Shown here in pieces: positions 27,664 to 38,576 of a stretch of DNA of 64,000 nucleotides. Origin of the DNA: Paraburkholderia panacisoli (lineage in GTDB: Bacteria > Pseudomonadota > Gammaproteobacteria > Burkholderiales > Burkholderiaceae); contig NZ_VTUZ01000002.1 in NCBI RefSeq assembly GCF_008369935.1, forward strand, positions 416,041 through 480,040, written 5' to 3'. The first letter of the stretch is position 1. The number at the start of each line of letters is the position of its first letter. The notes below the pieces were generated by a model. It made no database searches. It saw only the letters and a program-made list of their open reading frames with translations, and was not told where the DNA came from. The position numbers and the translations under genes are program-made.

Positions 27664-28443
27664 TTACTTCTTGACCTTGTGATCGTAGTCGACCGTCAGC
27701 GGCGCATGGTCGCTGAACTTGATATCGCGGAACACGTCGGTGCGATTCGCCTTGCTCGCGATGCCCGGCGTCGCGATCTGATAATCGATCCGCCACCCGA
27801 CGTTCTTCGCGTAAGCCTGGCCGCGATTGCTCCACCACGTGTACTGCTCCGGCCGCTGGTCGAGCGTGCGGAACACGTCGACGTAGCCCACTTCATCGAA
27901 CAGTTTGGTCAGCCACGCGCGCTCTTCCGGCAGGCAGCCCGAGTTCTTCTGGTTGCTCTTCCAGTTCTTGATGTCGATTTCTTTATGGACGATGTTCACA
28001 TCGCCGCACACGATCACCTCGCGCTGCTGCGCCAGTTCAGCCAGATGCGGCATGAACTCGTCCATGAAACGGAACTTGGCCTGCTGGCGATCGTCTCCGC
28101 TCGAGCCCGACGGCACGTACACCGAAATTACCGACAGCTTGCCGAAACGCAGCTCGACATAGCGCCCTTCCGGATCGAACTCCTCGCTGCCGAAGCCGAT
28201 CACCACTTCGTCCGGTTCGTGACGCGTGTACACGCCCGCGCCGCTATAACCCTTCTTCACCGCGTGCTGGAAATAACCGGTGAAATCATGCGGCGCCATG
28301 AATTCCGGCGTCATGTCGTCCTGCGAGCATTTGATTTCCTGTACGCACAGCACGTCTGCATTCTGTTCGCCGAACCATTCGAAAAAGCCTTTCTTCGCCG
28401 CCGAGCGGATGCCGTTCAGGTTGGCGGTAATCACACGCAACAT
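27664..28443 (-). CDS. xth: exodeoxyribonuclease III
   Basis: The 259-aa EEP-superfamily nuclease has the XthA/ExoA motifs: TANLNGIRSA, LCVQEIKC with the metal-binding Glu, GRYVEL, CGDVNIVHKEIDI with catalytic Asp and Asn, and the terminal FSDHAPLTVDY with catalytic Asp-His. It cuts at AP sites and degrades 3' ends in base-excision repair. It converges on the M48 gene with only 27 bp between stops and lies 46 bp downstream of ppk2. Confidence 0.95.
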   Translation of the reverse strand: MLRVITANLNGIRSAAKKGFFEWFGEQNADVLCVQEIKCSQDDMTPEFMAPHDFTGYFQHAVKKGYSGAGVYTRHEPDEVVIGFGSEEFDPEGRYVELRFGKLSVISVYVPSGSSGDDRQQAKFRFMDEFMPHLAELAQQREVIVCGDVNIVHKEIDIKNWKSNQKNSGCLPEERAWLTKLFDEVGYVDVFRTLDQRPEQYTWWSNRGQAYAKNVGWRIDYQIATPGIASKANRTDVFRDIKFSDHAPLTVDYDHKVKK

Positions 28444-28489
28444 GTCGTTCCTTTTATGTTCAATTCGTTTCTGGGGCTAACGGGCAAGG

Positions 28490-29329
28490 TCACTCGACCT
28501 TGATACCCTTCAGCGATTCCTTGGGAGGCGGATATTCGAGCTTCAGCTCCTGCAGCGCACGCAGCAACAACTCGGCGACCATCACGTTGCGATGCGTCTT
28601 CGAGTCGGCCGGAACCACGTACCACGGCGCGTAATCGGTCGACGTCATCGCGAGCGCGTCGCGATAGGCCGACTGATAAGCGTCCCATTGCTTGCGCGCT
28701 TCGAGATCGGACACGTCGAATTTCCAGTGCTTGCTCGGGTCGTCGATACGCGCTTGCAGACGCACACGCTGCTCGTCTTTCGAAATGTGCAGCATGCACT
28801 TGACGATGGTCGTGCCGCTATACGCGAGCATCTCTTCGAACTGGCGAATGTGGCAGCAGCGCTGCTCGAAGGCTTGCGCATCCAGTTCGCCGCGCACGGT
28901 GGGCACCAGCAGATCTTCGTAGTGGCTGCGGTTGAAGATCGTCAGCTCGCCGGCGGCGGGCGCCTGCGAATGGACGCGCCACAGAAAATCGTGCGCGAGT
29001 TCGACGGGCGTCGGCGCCTTGAACGGCACGATGTGCAAGCCGAGCGGATCGACGTCGTGAAACACCGCGCGAATCGTGCCGTCCTTACCGCTCGTGTCCA
29101 TACCTTGCAGCACCAGCAACACGCGACGCTTCTGCTGCGCGTGCAGGCACTCCTGCTGCATTTCGAGCTGCGCGCCGATTTCCGCGAGCCGATCTCGGTC
29201 CGTGTCTTTCGAGCCGGTTGAAAACGGCTTCGCGCCGGGGTCGAAATCGTTGAGAGAGAACCGGGTTTTTTTCTTGCCGTTGTCGAAATACGGCACGCGG
29301 AAATCGTCGAGTTCGGGTTGCTTCGCCAT
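28490..29329 (-). CDS. ppk2: polyphosphate kinase 2 family protein
   Basis: PPK2 enzymes transfer phosphate between polyphosphate and nucleotides. The 279-aa P-loop protein shows Walker A GMDTSGKDG (76-84), the lid-type RVHSQAPAAGELTIFNRSHYEDLLV with Walker B, and DAYQSAYRDAL. Start Met is placed at 29329 (MAKQPELDDF), with GGAG upstream; the reading from 29416 adds an unconserved leader crossing a hairpin. Single-domain length suggests class I or III; nucleotide preference (AMP or ADP/GDP) is uncertain. Confidence 0.9.
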   Translation of the reverse strand: MAKQPELDDFRVPYFDNGKKKTRFSLNDFDPGAKPFSTGSKDTDRDRLAEIGAQLEMQQECLHAQQKRRVLLVLQGMDTSGKDGTIRAVFHDVDPLGLHIVPFKAPTPVELAHDFLWRVHSQAPAAGELTIFNRSHYEDLLVPTVRGELDAQAFEQRCCHIRQFEEMLAYSGTTIVKCMLHISKDEQRVRLQARIDDPSKHWKFDVSDLEARKQWDAYQSAYRDALAMTSTDYAPWYVVPADSKTHRNVMVAELLLRALQELKLEYPPPKESLKGIKVE

Positions 29330-29384
29330 CCACACACTCCGTGATCTGCGTTCGGGGGTCGCAAAAGCGGGCCCGCAAAATGAA

Positions 29385-29424
29385 ACGGGCCGTTGCCCCA
29401 CTTTCGTTTCCGGCAACAGCCCGT
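29385..29424 (-). terminator. hairpin terminator downstream of gatB
   Basis: A 13-position stem with one mismatch (29385-29397 with 29412-29424) and a 14-nt loop is followed on the minus strand by TTTCATTTTG. It lies 39 bp past the gatB stop and upstream of ppk2, so it probably separates the two. Confidence 0.65.
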
Positions 29425-29463
29425 GATGTCCCGCGCGTGAACGCCCGGGCCGTGCGTCTTAAC

Positions 29464-30939
29464 TCAGGACAGCTTCTTCTTCAGCAGTTCGTTCACCTGC
29501 GCGGGATTGGCCTTGCCCTTGGTCGCCTTCATCGCCTGACCGATCAGCGCGTTGAACGCCTTTTCCTTGCCGGCGCGGAATTCCTCGACCGACTTCGGGT
29601 TCGCGGCGAGCACCTCGTCGATGATCGCTTCCAGCGCGCCGGTATCCGAAATCTGCTTGAGCCCTTTCGCTTCGATGATGCGATCGGCGGCGGCTTCGTC
29701 GGTGGCCTTCTCTTCCCAGATCGCGAGGAAGATTTCCTTCGCGATCTTGTTCGAGATGGTGCCGTCGGCAATGCGTTGCAACAGCAGCGCGAGTTGCGCG
29801 GACGAAACCGGCGACGCGTCGATCTCCAACCCTTCGCGATTCAGTTGCGACGACACTTCGCCCATCAGCCAGTTCGCCGCGACCTTCGCGTTGGCCGGGC
29901 CGACCTTGCCGACCACCGCTTCGTAGTACGCGGCCATGGCCTTGCTCGCGGTCAGCACGTTGGCGTCGTACGGCGTGAGGCCGTATTGCGACACGAAGCG
30001 CTGCTGGATCGCCACCGGCAGCTCCGGCATCTCGCCCTTCACGCGCTCGATCCACGCCGCGTCGATCACGAGCGGCATCAGATCGGGGTCGGGGAAATAG
30101 CGGTAGTCGTGCGCGTCTTCCTTGCTGCGCATGGAGCGCGTTTCACGCTTGTCCGGATCGTACAGACGCGTTTCCTGCACCACCGTGCCGCCGTCTTCGA
30201 TCAATTCGATCTGGCGACGCACTTCGTACTGGATCGCTTCTTCGAGGAAGCGGAACGAGTTCAGGTTTTTGATCTCGGCGCGCGTGCCGAATTCCGCCTG
30301 ACCAACCGGCCGCACCGACACGTTCGCGTCGCAACGGAACGAGCCTTCCTGCATGTTGCCGTCGCAGATGCCGAGCCACGTGACGAGCGTGTGCAGCGTC
30401 TTCGCGTAAGCCACCGCTTCCGCCGCGCTGCGCATTTCCGGCTCGGTGACGATTTCGAGCAGCGGTGTGCCGGCGCGATTCAGGTCGATGCCGGTCATGC
30501 CCGCGAAGTCTTCGTGCAGCGACTTGCCCGCGTCTTCCTCGAGGTGAGCGCGCGTGAGGTTGACGACCTTCTCGTACGCTTCCTTGCCCGCCTTCTCATT
30601 GGCCGGCACCTGAATCGTCATCTGGCCGCCTTGCACGACGGGAATTTCGTACTGGCTGATCTGATAGCCCTTCGGCAGATCGGGGTAGAAATAATTCTTG
30701 CGCGCGAAGATGCTGCGCGGCGCCACCGTCGCGCCGATCGCGAGACCGAACTGGATCGCGCGCTCGACCGCGCCGCGGTTCATCACCGGCAAGGTGCCCG
30801 GCAGCGCGAGATCGACAGGGCAAGCCTGCGTGTTCGGCGCGGCGCCGAACTGCGTGGCCGCGCCCGAGAAAATTTTCGATTGAGTCGACAGTTGCGCGTG
30901 GGTCTCCAGACCGATCACGACTTCCCATTGTTTGGCCAT
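29464..30939 (-). CDS. gatB: Asp/Glu-tRNA amidotransferase subunit B
   Basis: GatB is the tRNA-binding kinase subunit of GatCAB, which converts Asp-tRNA(Asn) or Glu-tRNA(Gln) to the amidated forms. The 491-aa protein has the GatB signature [12 protein letters not shown], the cradle-domain [13 protein letters not shown], and a C-terminal YqeY-like helical domain. ATG 30939 is preferred because AGGAG is 10 nt upstream; the GTG at 30948 would be too close. It starts just after the gatA stop, in the operon gatC-gatA-gatB. Confidence 0.96.
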   Translation of the reverse strand: MAKQWEVVIGLETHAQLSTQSKIFSGAATQFGAAPNTQACPVDLALPGTLPVMNRGAVERAIQFGLAIGATVAPRSIFARKNYFYPDLPKGYQISQYEIPVVQGGQMTIQVPANEKAGKEAYEKVVNLTRAHLEEDAGKSLHEDFAGMTGIDLNRAGTPLLEIVTEPEMRSAAEAVAYAKTLHTLVTWLGICDGNMQEGSFRCDANVSVRPVGQAEFGTRAEIKNLNSFRFLEEAIQYEVRRQIELIEDGGTVVQETRLYDPDKRETRSMRSKEDAHDYRYFPDPDLMPLVIDAAWIERVKGEMPELPVAIQQRFVSQYGLTPYDANVLTASKAMAAYYEAVVGKVGPANAKVAANWLMGEVSSQLNREGLEIDASPVSSAQLALLLQRIADGTISNKIAKEIFLAIWEEKATDEAAADRIIEAKGLKQISDTGALEAIIDEVLAANPKSVEEFRAGKEKAFNALIGQAMKATKGKANPAQVNELLKKKLS

Positions 30940-30944
30940 GGTGC

Positions 30945-32432
30945 TCACACTCCTGCCGGTGCTTTGCGGTGCCAGTCGGTCGCGCGCTGGAACGCGTCGG
31001 CCACTTGCAGCATCCGGGCTTCATTGAAATAGTTGCCGATGATCTGCAGACCCACCGGACGCTGCGCATTCGCGCCCGCGCCGAAGCCGCACGGCACGCT
31101 CATGCCCGGCAAACCGGCGAGGCTCACCGACAACGTGTAGATGTCGGCCAGATACATCTGCACCGGATCGTCGCCCTTCGCGCCGAGATCCCACGCCACC
31201 GACGGCGCGACCGGTCCCATGATGACGTCGCAGTGATTGAACGCTTCCTGGAAGTCCTGCGCGATGATGCGGCGGATCTTCTGCGCCTGCAGGTAGTACG
31301 CGTCGTAATAGCCGTGCGACAGCACGTACGCGCCGACCATGATGCGGCGCTTCACTTCCGGACCGAAGCCTTCGGCCCGTGACTTCTTGTACATGTCGAG
31401 CAGATCGCGGTATTCGGCAGCGCGATGGCCGAAGCGCACGCCGTCGAAACGCGACAGGTTCGACGACGCCTCGGCGGGCGCGATCACGTAGTACACCGGG
31501 ATCGACAGTTCGGTTTTCGGCAGCGAGACATCGACGAGCGTGGCGCCGAGCGCTTCGTACTGCTTGAGCGCGGCGTCGATCGACGCGCGCACGTCATCGG
31601 CCAGACCCGCGCCGAAGTACTCCTTCGGCAGGCCGATGCGCAAGCCGGCGAGCGGCTTGTCCGCGCCGTCTTCCTTCCACGGCTTGCCGAGGTAGCGCGT
31701 GTAATCTTCGTCGTCGCGCACGAGGCTGGTCGAATCGCGCTCGTCGAAGCCGGCCATCGCGTTGAGCAGCGTCGCGCAGTCCGCGGCGCTCTTCGCCATC
31801 GGGCCGCCCTGATCCAGCGACGACGCGAACGCGATCATCCCGTAACGCGACACGCGGCCATAGGTCGGCTTGATGCCGGTGATGCCGGAGAACGACGCCG
31901 GCTGACGAATCGAGCCGCCGGTGTCCGTGCCGGTTGCGGCGGGCGCGAGACGCGCGGCCACGGCTGCCGCCGAGCCGCCCGACGAACCGCCCGGCACCGA
32001 CTGGCGGTCCCACGGATTCTGCACGGGGCCGAAGTACGAATTCTCGTTGGACGAGCCCATCGCGAACTCGTCCATATTGGTCTTGCCCACGCACACCATG
32101 CCGGCGTTCTGCAAACGCGCGACCACGGTGGCGTCGAACGGGCTCTCGTAGTTCGCCAGCATCTTCGAGCCGGCGGTGGAGCGCCAACCCTTGGTGACGA
32201 ATACGTCCTTGTGGGCGATCGGCAGGCCGGCCAGCGGGCCGGCGTGGCCGGTGTGGAGCAGCGCGTCGGCGGCTTTCGCCTGCGCGAGCGTCAGCTCGTG
32301 ATCGACCTGGATGAACGCGTTCAGGCCATTGGCCGCGTCGATCCGCTTCAGGTACAGCTGCGCCAGTTCGACTGCGGAGCATTCCTTGGCCGACAGTGCG
32401 GCGCGCAGTTCAGTCAGACTTTTTTCATGCAT
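30945..32432 (-). CDS. gatA: Asp/Glu-tRNA amidotransferase subunit A
   Basis: GatA is the amidase that releases ammonia from glutamine. The 495-aa amidase-signature protein contains the Ser-cisSer-Lys triad: Lys75 (AHKDVF), Ser150 ([14 protein letters not shown]) and nucleophile Ser174 ([12 protein letters not shown]). Subunit order and spacing with gatC and gatB are typical for Burkholderiaceae. Confidence 0.96.
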   Translation of the reverse strand: MHEKSLTELRAALSAKECSAVELAQLYLKRIDAANGLNAFIQVDHELTLAQAKAADALLHTGHAGPLAGLPIAHKDVFVTKGWRSTAGSKMLANYESPFDATVVARLQNAGMVCVGKTNMDEFAMGSSNENSYFGPVQNPWDRQSVPGGSSGGSAAAVAARLAPAATGTDTGGSIRQPASFSGITGIKPTYGRVSRYGMIAFASSLDQGGPMAKSAADCATLLNAMAGFDERDSTSLVRDDEDYTRYLGKPWKEDGADKPLAGLRIGLPKEYFGAGLADDVRASIDAALKQYEALGATLVDVSLPKTELSIPVYYVIAPAEASSNLSRFDGVRFGHRAAEYRDLLDMYKKSRAEGFGPEVKRRIMVGAYVLSHGYYDAYYLQAQKIRRIIAQDFQEAFNHCDVIMGPVAPSVAWDLGAKGDDPVQMYLADIYTLSVSLAGLPGMSVPCGFGAGANAQRPVGLQIIGNYFNEARMLQVADAFQRATDWHRKAPAGV

Positions 32433-32602
32433 TGCGTTTTATCCTGGAAAGCGCGGCAGCGCAGTCACGCTGCCGTGGAGGCGTTCGGCTGCCCGCCGGC
32501 GAGCCTGGCCGGGAAAGCCGGCGATGGCGGACGCACGCGCCCGTTGCGCGGAGCGCCCTGCCGCGCAGGCTCGCGAGCCGCGCCGGGCTTGCCGCGCGGG
32601 TC

Positions 32603-32902
32603 TTACTCGATCACCTTCGGCACGAGGTACAGGCCGTCTTGCACGGCCGGCGCCGGGCGTTGGAAAGCTTCGCGTTCGACGGTCTCGGTTACGGCGTCGT
32701 TACGCAGACGCAGCGCGACGTCTTCGATCTGCTCGATCGGATGGGCAAGCGGGGCGATGCCGGTGGTATCGACCGCCTGCATTTGCTCGACGAGGCCGAA
32801 AAAATCATTGAGCTGGGCACGCGTGTGCTCAGCGTCGGCGTCGGCCAGTTCGAGCCGCGCGAGATGCGCGATGCGCTTAACATCGGTCAGGGTCAGAGCC
32901 AT
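32603..32902 (-). CDS. gatC: Asp/Glu-tRNA amidotransferase subunit C
   Basis: The 99-aa protein ([19 protein letters not shown]) matches GatC, the small linker that wraps GatA and GatB. The Met at 32902 is chosen because the longer frame from 33019 starts in unconserved sequence. It is the first gene of the gatCAB operon and diverges from mreB. The 170-bp gap to gatA holds no gene. Confidence 0.95.
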   Translation of the reverse strand: MALTLTDVKRIAHLARLELADADAEHTRAQLNDFFGLVEQMQAVDTTGIAPLAHPIEQIEDVALRLRNDAVTETVEREAFQRPAPAVQDGLYLVPKVIE

Positions 32903-33042
32903 GCAGTCACCGGAAAATGTGGTGGGCAGCCGCAGCGTGGAAAAAACGACGCTGCAACAGCAAGTTACGACGCGATCGGACAAGTCGGAAAAAGGGGACG
33001 GCGGTGGCAAAAGTGCCATCCGTTTCCTTTAAAACATCCAAA

Positions 33043-33048
33043 ATTATA
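33043..33048 (-). promoter_or_regulatory. -10 box for gatCAB in the divergent gatC-mreB region
   Basis: The minus strand reads TATAAT within an AT-rich patch (33028-33058). On the plus strand the same patch offers TATGAT at 33052-33057 toward mreB. Both lack a good -35, so assignment is tentative. The rest of 32,903-33,279 shows no gene. Confidence 0.4.
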
Positions 33049-33279
33049 AGGTATGATTACGCGTTCGACCCAAACCCGGACCGACTTACCAAGGCCTTTC
33101 TGAACAATTCCCAAAGATCGTTCGGATTTTCCGCCTTGGCTTTGCAACGGCCTCCGGTAGACTCCCTCGCAGCTTCAAGTTCCAGTGGCGCAACTCCCGC
33201 CCGGTTGAAGCTGTTATTTTTCCGCTGCCGCCCTACGCATACATTGCGAGGCCCGGCCCCCAGCGAGACAGGATTTTGA

Positions 33280-34323
<1,044 letters not shown>

Positions 34324-34476
34324 GCGAGCCTCTCTCCATGTCAGTAGCGCGGATCTGGCACACGGCCCCTTGCGGGCCGGTTTGCCGTTGGCTGGACCGC
34401 CCAGCCTCCGCGCGCTGAACGCGCGTCCCGCGCGCGCCGCCGTCTCACCCAACCGCTCACGCCCCCGGCGCCGACC

Positions 34477-35580
34477 ATGGAATACAGTCCGCCGCCCCTG
34501 TTCAAGCAAGGCCCATCCGCGCTCGCACGGCTGGTGTTTTTCGTCGTACTGGCGATTGCCTTGCTGATCTCCGATGCACGCTTCCAGACGCTTGAAATCG
34601 TTCGCGGCGTGCTCGGCGCGGGTCTTTATCCGTTGCAACGCGCGGCCCTCGTGCCGCGCGACATCTTCATGGGCGCCGCCGATCTGGCCGTGACCAGCGC
34701 GACGCTGCGCAGCGAAAACGACAAGTTGCGCACCAAAGATTTGCAGCTCTCGCAGCAAGCCAACACGGCTTCCGAACTCGCCGCCGAAAACACCCATTTG
34801 CGCGCGCTGCTGCAACTGTCGCAGCGCTCCACCACGGAATCCCTGCCCGCCGAAATCCAGTACGACACGCGCGATCCGTTCACGCAGAAGGTGGTCATCG
34901 GGCGCGGTGCGCAGCAGGGCATCCAGGACGGTTCGCCGGTCGTCAACGAAGACGGCGTGATCGGCCAGGTGACGCGCGTGTTCCCGCTGCAGGCCGAAGT
35001 CACGCTGCTGACCGACAAGGATCAGGCAGTGCCGGTCCAGATTGTGCGCACTGGCTTGCGCAGCGTGATTTACGGCACGCCGAAGGGCGACACGCTCGAT
35101 CTGCGCTTCGTGCCGATCAGCGCCGACGTGCAAACCGGCGACGAACTCGTCACCAGCGGACTCGACGGCGTCTATCCGCCGGGGCTGCCGGTCGCCAAGG
35201 TCGTGCGGGTCGACAAGCAGGCCGACACGGCGTTCGCGCGCGTGGTCTGCCTGCCGATCGCGCCGGTGCGCGGCGCGCGTCAGTTGCTGGTGCTGCACTA
35301 CGTGAACAACGTGCCGCCCCGTCCGGCCGAAGAACCCGACGCCGCCGCGGCCGCGAAGGAAGCGAAGAAGAAGGGCGGCAAGCAGGCCGACGGCAAAGCC
35401 GCGGCGGACAAATCCGCAGCCAAGCCCGGCGAAAAAGCCGCCGCCGAAAAGCCCGCCGCCGCCAAAAGCGCCGAAAAAGCCCCGGCCAAACCGGCCGCCG
35501 CAGAGAAGAAGCCCGCCGACAAGAAGCCGGCCTCCGAGAAAAGCGCGAAGCCGCAGGCTACGCCGGGGGTCAAGCCATGA
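34477..35580 (+). CDS. mreC: rod shape-determining protein MreC with a long Ala/Lys tail
   Basis: MreC links MreB to PBP2 in the periplasm. The 367-aa protein has one membrane helix (about 17-37), a coiled coil (about 68-112), and the beta-barrel domain with VVNEDGVIGQVTRV and GDELVTSGLDGVYPPGLPV. After about residue 280 comes a roughly 80-residue tail of Ala, Lys and Pro (KKKGGKQADGKAAADK...) that is absent from most MreC proteins. It overlaps mreD by 4 nt. Confidence 0.94.
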   Translation: MEYSPPPLFKQGPSALARLVFFVVLAIALLISDARFQTLEIVRGVLGAGLYPLQRAALVPRDIFMGAADLAVTSATLRSENDKLRTKDLQLSQQANTASELAAENTHLRALLQLSQRSTTESLPAEIQYDTRDPFTQKVVIGRGAQQGIQDGSPVVNEDGVIGQVTRVFPLQAEVTLLTDKDQAVPVQIVRTGLRSVIYGTPKGDTLDLRFVPISADVQTGDELVTSGLDGVYPPGLPVAKVVRVDKQADTAFARVVCLPIAPVRGARQLLVLHYVNNVPPRPAEEPDAAAAAKEAKKKGGKQADGKAAADKSAAKPGEKAAAEKPAAAKSAEKAPAKPAAAEKKPADKKPASEKSAKPQATPGVKP

Positions 35581-36089
35581 ACCGTCCGCAATACATTCTG
35601 CAGCCGGTCAATCCGTACTTCATTTCGTTCAGCCTCGCCGCGGCGTTCCTGCTGAACCTGATGCCGTGGGGGCGCCTCATCGGCGTGCCGGACTTCGTCG
35701 CGCTCGTCCTGCTGTTCTGGAACGTGCATCAGCCTCGCAAAGTCGGCATGGGTATCGCGTTTTTCCTCGGCTTGCTGATGGACGTGCACAACGCCAGCCT
35801 GCTCGGCGAACACGCGCTGGCGTACACGCTGTTGTCGTATGGCGCGATCACGATCCACCGCCGCGTGCTGTGGATGTCGCTCGGCGTGCAGACCTTCGCG
35901 GTGATGCCGCTGCTGGTCGCCGCGCAACTGGTGCCGTTCGTGATCCGTCTGCTGACGGGTGCGGCGTTTCCGGGCTGGGGTTACCTGATCGACGGTTTCG
36001 TCGAAGCCGCGCTGTGGCCGATCGCCAGCGTGCTGTTGTTGATGCCGCAACGCCGCCCGGCCGATCCGGACGATACGCGGCCCATTTGA
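35577..36089 (+). CDS. mreD: rod shape-determining protein MreD
   Basis: MreD is an integral membrane partner of MreC. The 170-aa protein has five or six hydrophobic segments and the family features PDFVALVLLFWNVHQPRKVG and FFLGLLMDVHNASLLGEHAL. Its ATG lies in the mreC stop (ATGA), so the two are translationally coupled. Confidence 0.94.
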   Translation: MNRPQYILQPVNPYFISFSLAAAFLLNLMPWGRLIGVPDFVALVLLFWNVHQPRKVGMGIAFFLGLLMDVHNASLLGEHALAYTLLSYGAITIHRRVLWMSLGVQTFAVMPLLVAAQLVPFVIRLLTGAAFPGWGYLIDGFVEAALWPIASVLLLMPQRRPADPDDTRPI

Positions 36090-36235
36090 TCCCGCATCGG
36101 GGCCGCCGGCCGTTCCGTTCTGCTGGAACTCATCCGCCCGGCCCGCCCGACGCGTAGCGCTGTTCATGCCTCCCGGTTCCGGCCGGATTAGGCGCACACT
36201 CTTGATGGCCGTCATCCGGCCTTTTGCAGAATCGC

Positions 36236-38566
36236 ATGACCGAATTCAAGGACACTCAGCAACAGCTCACGAAATTCCGCCTGCGCGTCGCGGCGGCGGG
36301 CCTGTTCGTGTTCGTCTGCTTCGGGCTGATCGGCTTCCGTTTCCTGTTCCTGCAGGTCTGGCACTACAGCAAGTACTCGCTGCAGGCCGATGAAAACCGT
36401 ATCTCCGTCGCGCCGATCGTGCCGAACCGCGGCATCATCACCGACCGCAACGGCGTGGTGCTGGCGAAGAACTACTCGGCCTACACGCTCGAACTCACGC
36501 CGTCGAAGCTGAACGACTCGCTCGAAAACGTGATCGACAATCTGGCCACGGTGGTGTCGATCGACGCGCGCGACCGCCGCCGCTTCAAGAAGCTGCAGGA
36601 AGACTCGAAGAACTTCGAAAGTCTGCCGATCCGCACCCGCCTGACCGACGACGAAGTCGCGCGCTTCACCGCGCAGCGCTTCCGCTTCCCCGGCGTCGAA
36701 GTGCGCGCGCGGCTGTTCCGCCAGTACCCGCTCGGCCCGACCGCGGCGCACGTGATCGGCTACATCGGCCGGATTTCGCAGCGCGACCAGGAACGCATCG
36801 ACGACGCCAGCGACCAGAACGACAGCGATCCGGACCACTACGATCCGCGTCTGGACGCGAACAACTACAAGGGCACCGACTACATCGGCAAGATCGGTGT
36901 CGAGCAGAGCTACGAAACCGAGCTGCACGGCCAGACCGGTTTCGAGGAAGTGGAAGTGACGGCCGGCGGCCGGCCGGTGCGCACGCTGTCGCGCACCCAG
37001 GCGACGCCGGGCAACAACCTCGTGCTGTCGCTCGACATCGGTCTGCAGCAAGTCGCCGAGCAGGCGTTCGCCGGACGCCGCGGCGCGCTGGTCGCGATCG
37101 AGCCGTCGACCGGCGACGTGCTCGCGTTCGTGTCGGCGCCGAGCTTCGATCCGAATTCCTTCGTGGACGGCATCGATCAGCAGACCTGGGACGATCTGAA
37201 CAACTCGCCGGACCATCCGCTCTTGAACCGGCCACTGCACGGCACTTATCCGCCGGGCTCGACCTACAAGCCGTTCATGGCGCTCGCCGCGCTGACGCTG
37301 CATAAGCGCACGCCGGGATGGGGCTTCCAGGATCCGGGCTCGTACACGTTCGGCGGCCACACGTTCCGCAACGACGTGCGCTCGGGCCAAGGCTGGGTCG
37401 ATATGAACCGCGCGATCGTGGTGTCGAACGACACGTATTTCTACATGCTCGCGCACGATCTCGGCGTCAATAACATCGCCAACTTCATGAAGCCGTGGGG
37501 CTTCGGCCAGATCACCGGGATCGACATTTCGGGCGAGGCGCGCGGCATCCTGCCGTCGACGGAATGGAAGCGCAAGGCGTATCGCAAGCCCGAGCAGCAA
37601 CGCTGGTATGAAGGCGAGACGATCAGCCTCGGCATCGGCCAGGGTTACAACTCGTTCACCATTCTTCAACTCGCTCACGCCACCGCGACGCTCGCGAACA
37701 ACGGCGTCGTGATGAAGCCGCACCTCGTGCGCGACATCGAAAACCCGATCAACAAGGAAACGCGCGCCGTCGTGCGCGATCCGAGCGACAAGATCGCGGT
37801 GAAGCAGTCGGATATCGACATCATCAAGCGCGCGATGGAAGGCGTCGTGACCAACGGTACGGCGTCCAAACTGTTCATCGGCGCGCAGTACCAGGCGGCC
37901 GGAAAGACCGGCACGGCACAGGTCTACTCGCTGCAGGGCGCGAACTACAAGGGTCACGCGATCGCCGAGCATCTGCGCGACCACGCACTCTTCATCGCGT
38001 TCGCACCCGCCGAGCAGCCGAAGATCGCACTCGCGCTGATCGTCGAAAACGGCGGCTGGGGCGCGGAGTCGGCGGGTCCGATCGCGCGCAAGGTGCTGGA
38101 CTACTACCTCGTCGGCAAGAACAAGCCGGGCGCCCAGGCGGCCGCCGTCGCCGCGGCGGCATCGGCGACGCAAGACGCGTCCGCGCCGCAAGTCGGCGAC
38201 GCGCCGCCGCAGCCGGAAGGGGCGGAGCCGGTCAAGATCGCGGCGGGCTTCACGGCGTTGCCGATGCCTGGCGCGGCTTCGGCGGCGGCAGCGGCTTCGG
38301 CGGCCGCGGCAGCTTCGGGTGCCTCGGCTGTGAATGCCGCATCCGCGCCTGCGGCGGCTTCGGCCGCGGTGGCCGCTGGCGCGTCGGCGGCGCTGCCCGC
38401 TTCCACGTCCGCCGCCGTAAAGAAACCCGCGCCGCGTAAATCCGGCACTCCGCATCAACCCCGTCCGGCCAGCGAATCCGCGCCGACCGCTGCGGCCCCG
38501 TCACGGGACGACGACATTCAGGCCAAGTCGCCACGCCAGCCGGTTACCGGCGGCATCGACGAGTAA
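36236..38566 (+). CDS. mrdA: penicillin-binding protein 2 (PBP2) with an Ala-rich C-terminal tail
   Basis: PBP2 is the class B transpeptidase of the elongasome. The 776-aa protein has an N-terminal membrane helix (about 18-40), a pedestal domain beginning IVPNRGIITDRNG, and the transpeptidase with STYK (Ser342-Lys345), SND, and KTGTAQ. The family is usually 620-650 aa; the extra 130 or so residues are an Ala/Ser/Pro tail. The start is ATG 36236 (MTEFKD), not the TTG at 36224. Confidence 0.95.
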   Translation: MTEFKDTQQQLTKFRLRVAAAGLFVFVCFGLIGFRFLFLQVWHYSKYSLQADENRISVAPIVPNRGIITDRNGVVLAKNYSAYTLELTPSKLNDSLENVIDNLATVVSIDARDRRRFKKLQEDSKNFESLPIRTRLTDDEVARFTAQRFRFPGVEVRARLFRQYPLGPTAAHVIGYIGRISQRDQERIDDASDQNDSDPDHYDPRLDANNYKGTDYIGKIGVEQSYETELHGQTGFEEVEVTAGGRPVRTLSRTQATPGNNLVLSLDIGLQQVAEQAFAGRRGALVAIEPSTGDVLAFVSAPSFDPNSFVDGIDQQTWDDLNNSPDHPLLNRPLHGTYPPGSTYKPFMALAALTLHKRTPGWGFQDPGSYTFGGHTFRNDVRSGQGWVDMNRAIVVSNDTYFYMLAHDLGVNNIANFMKPWGFGQITGIDISGEARGILPSTEWKRKAYRKPEQQRWYEGETISLGIGQGYNSFTILQLAHATATLANNGVVMKPHLVRDIENPINKETRAVVRDPSDKIAVKQSDIDIIKRAMEGVVTNGTASKLFIGAQYQAAGKTGTAQVYSLQGANYKGHAIAEHLRDHALFIAFAPAEQPKIALALIVENGGWGAESAGPIARKVLDYYLVGKNKPGAQAAAVAAAASATQDASAPQVGDAPPQPEGAEPVKIAAGFTALPMPGAASAAAAASAAAAASGASAVNAASAPAAASAAVAAGASAALPASTSAAVKKPAPRKSGTPHQPRPASESAPTAAAPSRDDDIQAKSPRQPVTGGIDE

Positions 38567-38576
38567 GGAGAAAGGC

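Noticed and set aside
29341..33032. Two plus-strand frames of 563 and 535 codons opposite gatCAB
   Set aside because: They mirror gatB, gatA and gatC and are Arg/His-rich without domains.
36212..38458. 748-codon minus-strand frame opposite mrdA
   Set aside because: It is the shadow of the PBP2 gene; its length results from GC-rich codons.
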